A stretch of DNA of 64,000 nucleotides from contig NZ_JAJNMP010000001.1 in NCBI RefSeq assembly GCF_021044935.1, positions 682,001 through 746,000 of the forward strand, read 5' to 3'. This document shows positions 53,844 to 62,582 of this stretch, piece by piece. The first letter of the stretch is position 1. Every line of letters begins with the position of its first letter. The notes below the pieces were generated by a model that saw only the letters and a list, made by a program, of their open reading frames with translations, was not told where the DNA came from and did not search any database. A program made the translations under genes and the position numbers. The stretch comes from Agromyces cavernae. Lineage in GTDB: Bacteria > Actinomycetota > Actinomycetes > Actinomycetales > Microbacteriaceae.

Positions 53844-54583
53844 TGGGCGAGACCCAGCTGCTCGTCGAGCGGCGCGACGACCGCGTCGTGGCGACCCTCA
53901 ACCGGCCCGCCGTGCGCAACGCGATCGACCAGGCCACGATCGACGCGCTGCACGTGCTGTGCGCCGAACTCGAGGCGATCCCGCGCACGCTCATCCTCAC
54001 GGGCGCGGGCGGCGTCTTCGCGTCGGGTGCCGACATCGCCCAGTTGCGCGAACGGCGAGCGGATGACGCGCGCCGAGGCATCAACGCACAGGCGTTCATT
54101 CGCGTGGCCGAACTGCCGATGCCCGTCATCGCCGCCCTCGACGGATACGCGCTCGGCGGCGGCGCCGAGCTCGCGTACGCGGCCGACATCCGCATCGCCA
54201 CGCCCGCGCTCAAGATCGGGAACCCCGAGCCCGGGCTCGGGATCATCGCCGCCGCCGGAGCGAGCTGGCGGCTGCGCGAGATCGTCGGCGAGGCCCGCGC
54301 GGCCGAACTGCTGCTCACCGGGCGCACCATCGGAGCCGCCGAGGCGCACGAGATCGGGCTCGTGAGCGAACTGCACCCCGCCGACGAACTGCTGCCCGCC
54401 GCGCACGCCATCGCCGATCGCATCGGCCGCAACGACCGCGCCGCGACGATCGCGACCAAGCGCGTGATGCGGGCGCCGCGAGCCGCGCACCCCGCCGTCG
54501 ACCTCGACGAGCAGGCCGTGCTGTTCGAGAGCCCCGAGAAGATGCGGCGCATGACCGAGTTCCTCGAGAGGAAGCAGAAGTGA
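53843..54583 (+). CDS. paaF: Enoyl-CoA hydratase/isomerase, PaaF-like
   Basis: 246 residues beginning MGETQLLVERRDDRVVATLN. Crotonase signatures are TGAGGVFASGADIAQLRE (oxyanion hole), DGYALGGGAELAYAADIRIA and GNPEPGLGIIAAAGASWRL with the catalytic Glu region. In this operon it would hydrate 2,3-dehydroadipyl-CoA. Only one crotonase is present, so the PaaG isomerase function must be encoded elsewhere or shared. The start overlaps the stop of the duplicated ORF, and the end overlaps the next gene as GTGA. Confidence 0.88.
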   Translation: MGETQLLVERRDDRVVATLNRPAVRNAIDQATIDALHVLCAELEAIPRTLILTGAGGVFASGADIAQLRERRADDARRGINAQAFIRVAELPMPVIAALDGYALGGGAELAYAADIRIATPALKIGNPEPGLGIIAAAGASWRLREIVGEARAAELLLTGRTIGAAEAHEIGLVSELHPADELLPAAHAIADRIGRNDRAATIATKRVMRAPRAAHPAVDLDEQAVLFESPEKMRRMTEFLERKQK

Positions 54584-55497
54584 GCGAGCACCCCGTCGGT
54601 CGAGGAGCGCCCGACGAAGGAGGACGCGTCTCGAGACCCGCGACCGGCGCCCCGGCAGACGTCGGCGTGCTCGGCGGCGGGCGCATGGGCGCGGGCATCG
54701 CGCACGCGTTCCTGCTCGCCGGATCGCGGGTCACCGTCGTCGAGCGGGACGCCGCCGCTGCCGGCGCCGCGGCGACGCGGGTACGGGAGTCGGTCGAGGC
54801 GTCGATCGCGCGCGGCACCGCCGACGACGACGCCGTGACGCTCGCCTCTCGCTTCGCGACGAGCACGGCCGTCAGCGACTTCGCCCGCTGCGACCTCGTG
54901 GTCGAGGCCGTGCCCGAAGACCTCGAGCTGAAGATCGACGCCCTCACGCGCGTCGAGTCGGTGCTCGCGCCCGGCGCGGCGCTCGCCTCGAACACCTCGT
55001 CGATCTCGATCGACCAGCTCGCCGCCCTGCTCGATCGCCCCGACCGGTTCCTCGGGATGCACTTCTTCAACCCCGTGCCCGCGTCGACGCTCGTCGAGAT
55101 CGTGCGGGGCGGGGCTTCCGCCGCTTCGCTCGTCGACGACGCGCGCGAGTGGGTGCGGGCGATCGGCAAGACGCCCATCGTCGTCGCCGACGCTCCCGGA
55201 TTCGCGTCGTCGCGGCTGGGAGTCGCGCTCGGGCTCGAGGCGATCCGCATGCTCGAAGACGGCGTCGCGTCGGCCGAGGACATCGACGCGGCGATGACGC
55301 TCGGGTACAAGCATCCGGTCGGGCCGCTGCGGCTCACCGACATCGTCGGACTCGACGTTCGGCTCGGCATCGCCGAGTACCTCGCCTCGACGCTCGGCGA
55401 GCGGTTCGCGCCGCCCGCACTGCTGCGCCGCATGGTCGCCGAGGGCAGGCTCGGTCGCAAGACCGGCGAGGGCTTCTACACATGGGACGCGCAATGA
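54580..55497 (+). CDS. paaH: 3-hydroxyacyl-CoA dehydrogenase, PaaH-like, with repeat-derived N-terminus
   Basis: 305 residues from a GTG at 54580. The NAD-binding fold begins at VGVLGGGRMGAGIAHAFLLAG; the active site includes NTSSISIDQLAA and GMHFFNPVP (catalytic His), and PGFASSRLGVALGLEAIRMLEDGVAS is the C-terminal domain opening. It should oxidise 3-hydroxyadipyl-CoA. Residues 7-20 (GRGAPDEGGRVSRP) are encoded by a half copy of the family A palindromic element, giving an N-terminal extension absent from the family. Confidence 0.9.
   Translation: MSEHPVGRGAPDEGGRVSRPATGAPADVGVLGGGRMGAGIAHAFLLAGSRVTVVERDAAAAGAAATRVRESVEASIARGTADDDAVTLASRFATSTAVSDFARCDLVVEAVPEDLELKIDALTRVESVLAPGAALASNTSSISIDQLAALLDRPDRFLGMHFFNPVPASTLVEIVRGGASAASLVDDAREWVRAIGKTPIVVADAPGFASSRLGVALGLEAIRMLEDGVASAEDIDAAMTLGYKHPVGPLRLTDIVGLDVRLGIAEYLASTLGERFAPPALLRRMVAEGRLGRKTGEGFYTWDAQ
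54598..54638. repeat. Half copy of palindromic element family A at the start of paaH
   Basis: GGTCGAGGAGCGCCCGACG followed by GACGCGTCTCGAGACC matches the left arm of the hutH insertion (GGTTGAGGAGCGCCCGACG, then GACGCGTCTCGAAACC). The right arm is missing. It lies entirely in coding sequence. Confidence 0.85.
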
Positions 55498-55508
55498 AGG
55501 GAACCCAG

Positions 55509-57608
55509 ATGACCGAGATCCTCCCGAGCTACGTGAACGGGCAGTGGTGGGCGCCGGATGCGGCGGCCGCAGCAAGCGCGACCGAGGTGCGCGACGCGTC
55601 CACGGGCGAGGTGATCGCCCTGGTGTCGACCGAGGGACTCGACCTCGGCGCCGCGCTCGAGTACGCCCGCACGGTGGGGCAGGCGAGCCTCGGCGCGCTG
55701 ACGTTCCACCAGCGGGCGGTGCTGCTCAAGCAGATGGCCCTGGCCCTCACCGAGCGCAAGGCCGAACTGTACGAGCTGTCGAGCCGCACCGGTGCGACCA
55801 AGCAGGACTCGTGGGTCGACATCGACGGCGGCATCGGCGTGCTCTTCACCTACTCGGGCAAGGGCCGCCGTGAGATGCCCAATGCCAAGGTCTATGTCGA
55901 CGGCGCCGTCGAGAACCTCTCGAAGGACGGCTCATTCCTCGGACGGCATATCTACACCCGCCTGCCCGGCGTGGCCGTGCAGATCAACGCGTTCAACTTC
56001 CCGGTGTGGGGGTCGCTCGAGAAGCTCGCACCCGCGTTCCTCGCCGGCGTCCCCACGGTCGTGAAGCCCGCGACGCCGACGGGCTACCTCGCCGAGGCGA
56101 TGGTGCGCATCCTCGTCGAGTCGGGGCTGCTGCCCGAGGGATCGCTGCAGCTCGTGTCGGGCAGTGTGCCCGACCTGTTCGACCACCTGAGGCTCGGCGA
56201 CCTCGTGGCGTTCACCGGCTCCGCTTCCACAGCCGAGAGATTGCGCGCGAACGACTCCGTGCAGACCGGCGGGGTGCGGTTCACGAGTGAGACCGACTCG
56301 ATCAACGCGAGCGTGCTCGGCACGGATGCGGTCGCCGGCACCCCCGAGTTCGACGCCTACGTGAAGCAGCTCGTCGTCGAGATGACCACCAAGGCCGGCC
56401 AGAAGTGCACCGCGATCCGCCGAGCGATCGTGCCCGAGGCATCCGTCGACGCCGTGATCGACGCGGTGCGCGCCCGCATCGCCGAACGCGTCGTCGTCGG
56501 CGACCCGCGCGCCGAGGGTGTCACGATGGGCCCGCTCGCCTCGACCGTGCAGCGCGACGAGGTGCTGCGCCAGGTCGGGCGGCTGCAGCAGGCAGGTGGC
56601 GAGCTCGTGATCGGGTCGACGGATGTCCCGGCCGTGACCCTCGCCGACGGATCGACCGGCGCCGCCGCCGACGGCGCGTTCGTCGCACCGATGCTGCTGC
56701 GCTTCGCCGACGCCTCGAGCCCCGCCCTGCACGAGGTCGAGGCGTTCGGCCCGGTCGCGTCGATCATCGGGTACGACTCGCTCGCCGATGCGACCGCGCT
56801 CGTCGCGCGCGGCGGAGGATCGCTCGTCACGAGCGTGGCGACGCACGACCCGCAGGTCGCGGTGGAACTCGCGGCCGGCATCTCCGCCTACAACGGCCGC
56901 GTGCTCTTCCTCGACCGCGACGACGCCCGCTCTTCGACGGGTCACGGGTCGCCGCTGCCGAACCTCGTGCACGGCGGGCCGGGCCGGGCCGGCGGCGGTG
57001 AGGAGCTCGGCGGCATCCGCGCGGTGCTGCATCACATGCAGCGCACCGCCGTGCAGGGTTCGCCCGAGATGCTCACGGCGCTCACCGGTGTGTGGCACGC
57101 CGGGGCATCCGCTCGGCCGCATGCCGCGGTGGGCGAGCCGCACCCGTTCCGCAAGTCGCTCGCCGAACTGCGCCTCGGTGACCAGGTGGTGAGCGCCGCG
57201 CGCACCGTGACCCTCGACGACATCGAGACGTTCGCCGGGTTCACGGGCGACACGTTCTACGCGCACATGGACGAGGAGGCCGCCGCCGCGAACCCGTTCT
57301 TCCCCGGTCGCGTCGCGCACGGCTACCTGCTCGTCTCGTGGGCGGCCGGCTTGTTCGTCGATGCCGCGCCCGGTCCGGTCCTCGCGAACTACGGCCTCGA
57401 GAACCTGCGCTTCATCACCCCGGTGTCGCCCGGCGACTCGATCCGCGTCGAGCTCACCGCCAAGCAGATCACCCCTCGCGAGACCGACGAGTACGGCGAG
57501 GTGCGCTGGGACGCCGTGCTGAAGAACCAGGACGACGAGATCGTGGCGACCTACGACGTGCTCACGCTCGTGGCGAAGGAGCTCGCGCCGGCGACCGCCT
57601 CGCGCTGA
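55509..57608 (+). CDS. paaZ: PaaZ: oxepin-CoA hydrolase / 3-oxo-5,6-dehydrosuberyl-CoA semialdehyde dehydrogenase
   Basis: 699 residues from the ATG at 55509 with AAGGGA upstream; an ATG at 55494 overlaps the previous stop and is an alternative. The N-terminal aldehyde dehydrogenase (to about residue 530) carries RFTSETDSIN (general base Glu) and TTKAGQKCTAIRRAI (catalytic Cys). The C-terminal MaoC hydratase domain has GFTGDTFYAHMDEEAA and GRVAHGYLLVSWAAGLF (Asp and His). The protein opens the oxepin-CoA ring and oxidises the aldehyde. The epoxidase and ligase genes paaABCDE and paaK are not in this window. Confidence 0.96.
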   Translation: MTEILPSYVNGQWWAPDAAAAASATEVRDASTGEVIALVSTEGLDLGAALEYARTVGQASLGALTFHQRAVLLKQMALALTERKAELYELSSRTGATKQDSWVDIDGGIGVLFTYSGKGRREMPNAKVYVDGAVENLSKDGSFLGRHIYTRLPGVAVQINAFNFPVWGSLEKLAPAFLAGVPTVVKPATPTGYLAEAMVRILVESGLLPEGSLQLVSGSVPDLFDHLRLGDLVAFTGSASTAERLRANDSVQTGGVRFTSETDSINASVLGTDAVAGTPEFDAYVKQLVVEMTTKAGQKCTAIRRAIVPEASVDAVIDAVRARIAERVVVGDPRAEGVTMGPLASTVQRDEVLRQVGRLQQAGGELVIGSTDVPAVTLADGSTGAAADGAFVAPMLLRFADASSPALHEVEAFGPVASIIGYDSLADATALVARGGGSLVTSVATHDPQVAVELAAGISAYNGRVLFLDRDDARSSTGHGSPLPNLVHGGPGRAGGGEELGGIRAVLHHMQRTAVQGSPEMLTALTGVWHAGASARPHAAVGEPHPFRKSLAELRLGDQVVSAARTVTLDDIETFAGFTGDTFYAHMDEEAAAANPFFPGRVAHGYLLVSWAAGLFVDAAPGPVLANYGLENLRFITPVSPGDSIRVELTAKQITPRETDEYGEVRWDAVLKNQDDEIVATYDVLTLVAKELAPATASR

Positions 57609-57645
57609 CGTGCGTGGGCGTTGACGTGCGTCGGGCGCAGACCAG

Positions 57646-58062
57646 TCAGCCGGTCGCCAACTTCGGGCAGGCCTTGAAGGCCGGGAAGTTGGGGTCGGGC
57701 TCGATCAGTTCGAGGTAGATCGGGCCGGAGGGGTCGATGACGACGAATACGCCGGTTCCGACGACCTTCGAGTTCGGATTGTCGTAGTTGAACTCGATGA
57801 GCAACCCGGGCCCTGCATCCCCGGTGAACGGGACGAGGTCCTCTGAGATGAACCCGGAGGCGAAGAGCGGCTTCGCGAAATTGTTCGCCTTGCTGCCACC
57901 GGTGATCCCGGGTGGGGCGAGCTCTCCCTTGCCGGAGCACCATTGGGCCACGATCTCGTGCACGGTGGCCGATGCCGGTGCGGCCTGAACGAACACGATG
58001 CCGAGCGTCGCGGCTGCGGCAATCAGGGCACGTGCAACGAAGTGTTTCGTGTGGTGGGGCAT
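57646..58062 (-). CDS. Small secreted protein of unknown function
   Basis: 138 residues from the ATG at 58062, which has a GGAGG site. A signal peptide (basic start, ALIAAAATLGIVFVQAA, then PASA cleavage) leads to a mature domain of about 105 residues: VHEIVAQWCSGKGELAPPGIT at the start, LVPFTGDAGPGLLIEFNYDNPN in the middle and FPAFKACPKLATG at the end. Two cysteines could form a disulfide. I do not recognise the family. It is convergent with paaZ. Confidence 0.8.
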   Translation of the reverse strand: MPHHTKHFVARALIAAAATLGIVFVQAAPASATVHEIVAQWCSGKGELAPPGITGGSKANNFAKPLFASGFISEDLVPFTGDAGPGLLIEFNYDNPNSKVVGTGVFVVIDPSGPIYLELIEPDPNFPAFKACPKLATG

Positions 58063-58274
58063 TTTCGCCTCCGGGGTTCGCAGTTTCGTCCGGCCGGGTG
58101 GCCGGACGGCCTCTGCGGGGCGACGGGCGGAATCGGGTTTCCATCCTCGGCGCATCCAGCGACGTGGTCAGGGTCGTCGCAGGACGTGCGTCGCGCCGTA
58201 GGGGTCTCTCACGCCACTCCGCAGGTTACACCTGGGAGCGCGGCGCCGGGAACAAATCGCGAGGAAACCTCAAG
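58063..58274. other. Intergenic region, nothing recognised
   Basis: This 212-bp gap lies between the secreted protein start and the RecQ stop. No gene or clear hairpin is seen apart from the ribosome site of the secreted protein. Confidence 0.4.
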
Positions 58275-60428
58275 TCACCCGCGCAGTGCGAGCACGAACG
58301 GGAGCACGTCGGTTGCACCTGCCCGGCGCAACTCGCGCGCAGCGACCGTGAGGGTCCAGCGGCTGTCCGCGAGGTCGTCGACGAGCAGCACCGGACCGTC
58401 GGGCAGATCGAGCCCGTCGGCCGAGAACCGGCCCCACACCTGGGCGAGGCGGTAGGCGCTGTTGCCGCCGGGCTCCCCGCGGGGCCTGTCGTCGTCGGTC
58501 ACCATCGCCCCGAGGTAGGGCAGTCGCCCGACGTCGGCGAGGCCCCGGGCGAGCGAATCGACGAGCATGGGCCGCGAGCGCGACGGCATCGCCACAATCG
58601 CAACGGGCCGCTCATCCCAGCGCCAGTCGGCCAGCACGCGCACGCACGCGGCGAGCACTGCCGGCGATACTGGGACATCGGCGGCGCCGGGCGCGAAGAT
58701 CTCACGCAGGGCGTTGCCCCAGCCGAGGTCGGTGAGTCGGGCGAGCGCACGCCCCTCGGCGGGTCGCTCGTCAGCGGGGATCCGCCCCTTCACGCTCACG
58801 CCGAGCCGGTCGACGCCGGTCGGCCACTGCGCCCGCGGCTCGACGGGAGCACCCACCCGGTCGAGGGCGCCCGAGGCTGTTGCGGCGGCTTCGGCCGCGA
58901 CATCCGTGGGGTACCAGGCACCTGCGCAGTTGTCGCAACGGCCGCAGGGAGCCGCCGTCGCGTCGTCGAGCGAACGCTGCAGGAACTCCATGCGGCAGCC
59001 GTCGGTGCGCTCGTAGTCGATCATGTGCTGCTGCTCGGCGATGCGCGCCGCCGCGATGCGCTCATAGCGCTCGGCGTCGTAGACCCACGGCTCGCCGGTG
59101 GCGACCCAGCCGCCCTGCACGCGCCGAACGGCCCCGTCGACATCGAGCACCTTGAGCAGCAGCTCGAGGGGCGTGCGCCGGATGTCGACGAGGGCCTCGA
59201 GCGCGGGGGTCGACGTCGGGCGCTCGAGCTCGAGTGCGTCGATGACGCGCTCGGCACGCTCGCGGTCGGGCATCGAGGCGGTCGCGAAATACCGCCAGAT
59301 GTCGGGATCCTCGGTGCCGGGCAGGAGCAGCACATCGGCGTTCTCGGTTGCGCGGCCTGCACGCCCGACCTGCTGGTAGTAGGCCACCGGCGACGAGGGG
59401 GCGCCGAGGTGCAGCACGAAGCCGAGGTCGGGCTTGTCGAACCCCATGCCGAGCGCACTCGTCGCCACGAGTGCCTTGACCTCGTTGCGCTTGAGCAGCC
59501 CCTCGGACTCCTCGCGCTCTTCGGTGGGCGTCTGGCCGGTGTAGGCGCGCACCTCGTGCCCCGCTTCGCGGAGCAGGCGGGCGGTGTTCTCGGCCGCCGA
59601 CACGGTCAGCGCATAGATGATGCCCGAACCCGGCAGGTCGCCGAGGTGGCTCAGCAGCCAACCGAGGCGCGCCTTGGAGTCGGGTAAGCGCAGCACGCCG
59701 AGCCGCAGCGAGGTGCGGGCCAGCGCCCCGCGGATCGTGAGGACCCCGGCGTCGCCGGTGAAGCGATCGGATGCCCCGCTGCCGGCGCCCTCGGATGCCT
59801 CGCCGCCGAGTTGCTCGGCCACGTCTTCAACCACCCTGCTGTTCGCCGTCGCGGTCGTCGCGAGCACCGGCACCCCGGGCGGCATCCGCGCGATGAGCTC
59901 GCGCAGGCGGCGATAGTCGGGGCGGAAGTCGTGGCCCCAATCGCTGATGCAATGCGCCTCGTCGACCACGAGCATGCCGATGCGACGCACGAGCGAGGGC
60001 AGTTGCTGCTCGCGGAACGACGGGTTGTTGAGGCGCTCGGGCGAGACGAGCAGCACGTCGACGTCGTCGCGGTCGAGTCGTGCCAGCACGTCGGCCCACT
60101 CGTGCGGGTTCGTCGAATTGATCGCCACGGCCCGCACTCCCGCACGCTCGGCGGCCGCGATCTGGTCACGCATGAGGGCGAGCAGCGGCGAGACGAGCAC
60201 GGTCGGTCCGGCGCCCTGCCGGCGCAGCAGCAGCGTCGCCACGAAGTACACGGCCGACTTGCCCCAGCCGGTGCGCTGCACGACGAGCGTACGGCGGCGC
60301 CCGTCGACGAGCGCCGCGATCGCCTCGTACTGCCCATCATGGAACTCGGCGTCGTCGCGCCCGACGAGGTCGCGCAGCGCGGCGAGCGCGGCGTCGCGGG
60401 TATCGGCGGGCGGTGCGGCGAGCGTCAT
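58275..60428 (-). CDS. RecQ-type DNA helicase with C-terminal phosphoribosyltransferase-like domain
   Basis: 717 residues. Helicase motifs: QRTGWGKSAVYFVAT (I), VSPLLALMRDQ (Ia), DEAHCISDWGHDFRPDYRRL (II), ATTATA (III), ALGMGFDKPDLGFVLHL (V) and YYQQVGRAGR (VI). A RecQ zinc site (CR, then CGRCDNC) lies near residues 475-505. In place of an HRDC domain the C-terminal 200 residues end in PVLLVDDLADSRWTLTVAARELRRAG, a PRPP-binding loop of the type I phosphoribosyltransferase fold. The fusion suggests that nucleotide or PRPP binding modulates the helicase. The open start at 60428 fits the family. Confidence 0.9.
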   Translation of the reverse strand: MTLAAPPADTRDAALAALRDLVGRDDAEFHDGQYEAIAALVDGRRRTLVVQRTGWGKSAVYFVATLLLRRQGAGPTVLVSPLLALMRDQIAAAERAGVRAVAINSTNPHEWADVLARLDRDDVDVLLVSPERLNNPSFREQQLPSLVRRIGMLVVDEAHCISDWGHDFRPDYRRLRELIARMPPGVPVLATTATANSRVVEDVAEQLGGEASEGAGSGASDRFTGDAGVLTIRGALARTSLRLGVLRLPDSKARLGWLLSHLGDLPGSGIIYALTVSAAENTARLLREAGHEVRAYTGQTPTEEREESEGLLKRNEVKALVATSALGMGFDKPDLGFVLHLGAPSSPVAYYQQVGRAGRATENADVLLLPGTEDPDIWRYFATASMPDRERAERVIDALELERPTSTPALEALVDIRRTPLELLLKVLDVDGAVRRVQGGWVATGEPWVYDAERYERIAAARIAEQQHMIDYERTDGCRMEFLQRSLDDATAAPCGRCDNCAGAWYPTDVAAEAAATASGALDRVGAPVEPRAQWPTGVDRLGVSVKGRIPADERPAEGRALARLTDLGWGNALREIFAPGAADVPVSPAVLAACVRVLADWRWDERPVAIVAMPSRSRPMLVDSLARGLADVGRLPYLGAMVTDDDRPRGEPGGNSAYRLAQVWGRFSADGLDLPDGPVLLVDDLADSRWTLTVAARELRRAGATDVLPFVLALRG

Positions 60429-60473
60429 GCCCCTACCCTTGCCGACGCCACCGACAGGCGGCTGGGCGGACGG

Positions 60474-60507
60474 GGTCTCGATACGGCGCCGGCGCGCCTA
60501 CTCGACC
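60474..60507. repeat. Half copy of palindromic element family A
   Basis: The right arm from GGTCTCGATAC to CCTACTCGACC is present alone. Its end supplies Val-Glu-TAG to the oxidoreductase gene on the minus strand, in the same way as at 12319. Confidence 0.9.
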
Positions 60508-61577
60508 GACGATGCCGGCTCCCAGCCGATCGCCGGGCCCACGTGCTCGGCGATCGAGGCGAGCAGGTGCGTGTTGTAGTCGACGCCGAGCTGGTTCGGC
60601 ACGGTGACGATGAGGGTATCGGATGCCGCGACCGCGGCATCCCGCGCGAGCTCGGCGGCGATCGCATCGGGCTCGCCGATGTAGCTCTTGCCGAAGCGGG
60701 CGAGCCCTCCGTCGAGGAACCCGACCTGGTCCCTGGTGTCATCGGCCATACGCGGGCCGAAGATCTCGCGGTCCTGGTCGGTGACGAGCGGAATGACGCT
60801 GCGCGATACCGAGATGCGCGGAGTGCGCTCCCAGCCCGCCTCGGACCATGCCTCGCGGTAGAGCTGGATCTGCTCGGCCTGCAGCTCGTCGAACGGCACG
60901 CCCGTGTCTTCGGTGAGCAGGGTCGAGCTCATGAGGTTCATGCCCTGCTCGGCGGTCCACTGCGCGGTCGCCCGCGTGCCGCTGCCCCACCAGATGCGGT
61001 CGGCGAGTCCGGGCGACTGGGGCTGGATCGGCAGATGCCCGGTCGACCCGGTCATCTTCGGATCGGCGGGCGCCACGCCCGCGCCGGTGATCGCGGCGCG
61101 GAACAGCTCGGTCTTGGCGCGCGCGAGGTCGGCGTCGGTCTGCCCCTCGGGCGGCACGAACCCGAAGGTGTGCGCACCGTTCAGCGCCGGTTCGGGTGAG
61201 CCCCGGCTCACGCCGAGCTGCAGACGCCCCTCGCCGCCCGAGTGGGCACTGATGAGATCGGCCGCAGCGGCCTCTTCGGCCATGTAGAGCGGGTTCTCGT
61301 AGCGCATGTCGATGACGCCGGTGCCGATCTCGATGCGGCTCGTGCGCGCGCCGATCGCGGCGAGCAACGGGAACGGCGAGGCGAGCTGTCGGGCGAAGTG
61401 GTGCACGCGGTAGAACGCGCCGTCGATGCCGAGCTCCTCGGCGGCGACCGCGAGTTCGATGGACTGCACGAGGGCGTCGGCGCCCGTGCGCGTCGCCGAT
61501 TCGGGCGACGGATGCCAGTGGCCGAACGAGAGGAACCCGATGCGCTTCTTCACACGAGGTACAGCAGCTTGGGACAT
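60498..61577 (-). CDS. LLM-class flavin-dependent oxidoreductase
   Basis: 359 residues. IGFLSFGHWHPSPESATRTGADALVQ is the family opening, AFYRVHHFARQLASPFPLLAAIGARTSRIEIGTGVIDM (in pieces VHHFARQ and IEIGTGV) is the flavin pocket, and GGEGRLQLGVSRGSPEP the phosphate loop. Members are luciferase-like TIM-barrel monooxygenases or reductases using FMN or F420. The substrate is unknown. The C-terminus SSVE-stop lies in a family A repeat half copy. The ATG at 61577 is divergent from the DUF2871 gene. Confidence 0.9.
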   Translation of the reverse strand: MSQAAVPRVKKRIGFLSFGHWHPSPESATRTGADALVQSIELAVAAEELGIDGAFYRVHHFARQLASPFPLLAAIGARTSRIEIGTGVIDMRYENPLYMAEEAAAADLISAHSGGEGRLQLGVSRGSPEPALNGAHTFGFVPPEGQTDADLARAKTELFRAAITGAGVAPADPKMTGSTGHLPIQPQSPGLADRIWWGSGTRATAQWTAEQGMNLMSSTLLTEDTGVPFDELQAEQIQLYREAWSEAGWERTPRISVSRSVIPLVTDQDREIFGPRMADDTRDQVGFLDGGLARFGKSYIGEPDAIAAELARDAAVAASDTLIVTVPNQLGVDYNTHLLASIAEHVGPAIGWEPASSVE

Positions 61578-61659
61578 CCGCTCATTCCCATCTCGAACGT
61601 TCGGTTGATGCGGCCGACGGGCGCGTGAGACAGGCTCGACGCGACGAAAGGATCATGTC

Positions 61660-62112
61660 ATGAATCGACTGTTCGCCGCGGCATCCGTGTATCTCGTGCT
61701 GGGACTCGGCGCGGGGCTGTTCTACCGCGAGTTCACGAAGGCAGGCGACTTCCCTGCCGGGGAGTCCACGCAGCTCGCAGTCGCGCACACGCATCTGCTC
61801 GCCCTCGGATTCCTCGTGCTGCTCATCGTGCTCGCACTCGAGAAGGTCTTCACGCTGTCGGCGAGCCCGCTGTTCGGGTGGTTCTTCTGGGTCTACAACG
61901 CGGGGGTGCTGCTGACCTCGGCGATGATGGTCTGGCACGGTTCGCTCACGGTGCTCGGTGAGCAGGCGGGCGGCATGATCGCGGGTATCGCAGGCCTCGG
62001 CCACATCATCATCACGGCCGGGTTCGTGCTGCTCATGCTGACGCTTCGCGGCCGCATCACGGCCGCGAAGACCGGGCAGCCGGCCGAGGCGCTCGCGGCG
62101 ACAGAGGGCTGA
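61660..62112 (+). CDS. DUF2871 membrane protein
   Basis: 150 residues with four membrane helices. LFAAASVYLVLGLGAGLFYREFTK at the start and VAHTHLLALGFLVLLIVLALEK plus VWHGSLTVLG and GLGHIIITAGFVLLMLTL are typical of DUF2871, which carries conserved histidines in helices two and four that could bind haem or metal. It has a GAAAGGATC ribosome site. Function unknown. Confidence 0.88.
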   Translation: MNRLFAAASVYLVLGLGAGLFYREFTKAGDFPAGESTQLAVAHTHLLALGFLVLLIVLALEKVFTLSASPLFGWFFWVYNAGVLLTSAMMVWHGSLTVLGEQAGGMIAGIAGLGHIIITAGFVLLMLTLRGRITAAKTGQPAEALAATEG

Positions 62113-62209
62113 GTCGCGCGCGTCGCCACGGAATACGACATCTGCCCGATGCCGGCCGGCCGCCTTAGGGAGGAGTCTCGAGTGCAGGACGAGACGAACC
62201 GGAGCAGCC

Positions 62210-62407
62210 ATGTTGATCTCAGAAGTCACCTTCCCGCACCTGCGAGCGGCCGATGAGGCGCGCCTGACGCAGCGGCTCGAGCGGCGCCGCATCGCCCTCG
62301 AACGGCGTGCCGAGGCCCGTTCGGGTCGCGCATGGGGTGAGTCGAGCGAGCGGATGTCGCGCCCCTCGGCCGGGGCGAAGGGCCCCGCGGTCGCCCGGCC
62401 CGCGTGA
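62210..62407 (+). CDS. Small Arg-rich hypothetical protein
   Basis: 65 residues after a GGAGCAGCC ribosome site 6 nt before the ATG. The first half is a helix (HLRAADEARLTQRLERRRIALERRAEARSG) and the tail is Pro/Ala-rich. Small basic proteins of this kind recur in Actinobacteria, but I cannot name the family. The short length in a high-GC context leaves doubt. Confidence 0.45.
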   Translation: MLISEVTFPHLRAADEARLTQRLERRRIALERRAEARSGRAWGESSERMSRPSAGAKGPAVARPA

Positions 62408-62582
62408 GCCGCGCCCGGCGCCCACCCCCCGTTCGGGAACCTTGTGCCGGGCCTCGGCCCGGCAGTACCCTGCGGCTCAGGCCGGCGAGCGGCACGACAT
62501 GTCGCCTCGCCGATGCAGGAGCCCCGATCCATCCGACCTGTGCCCGACGCCCACAACCGCAGCTTCGATCGAAGGATGCATC

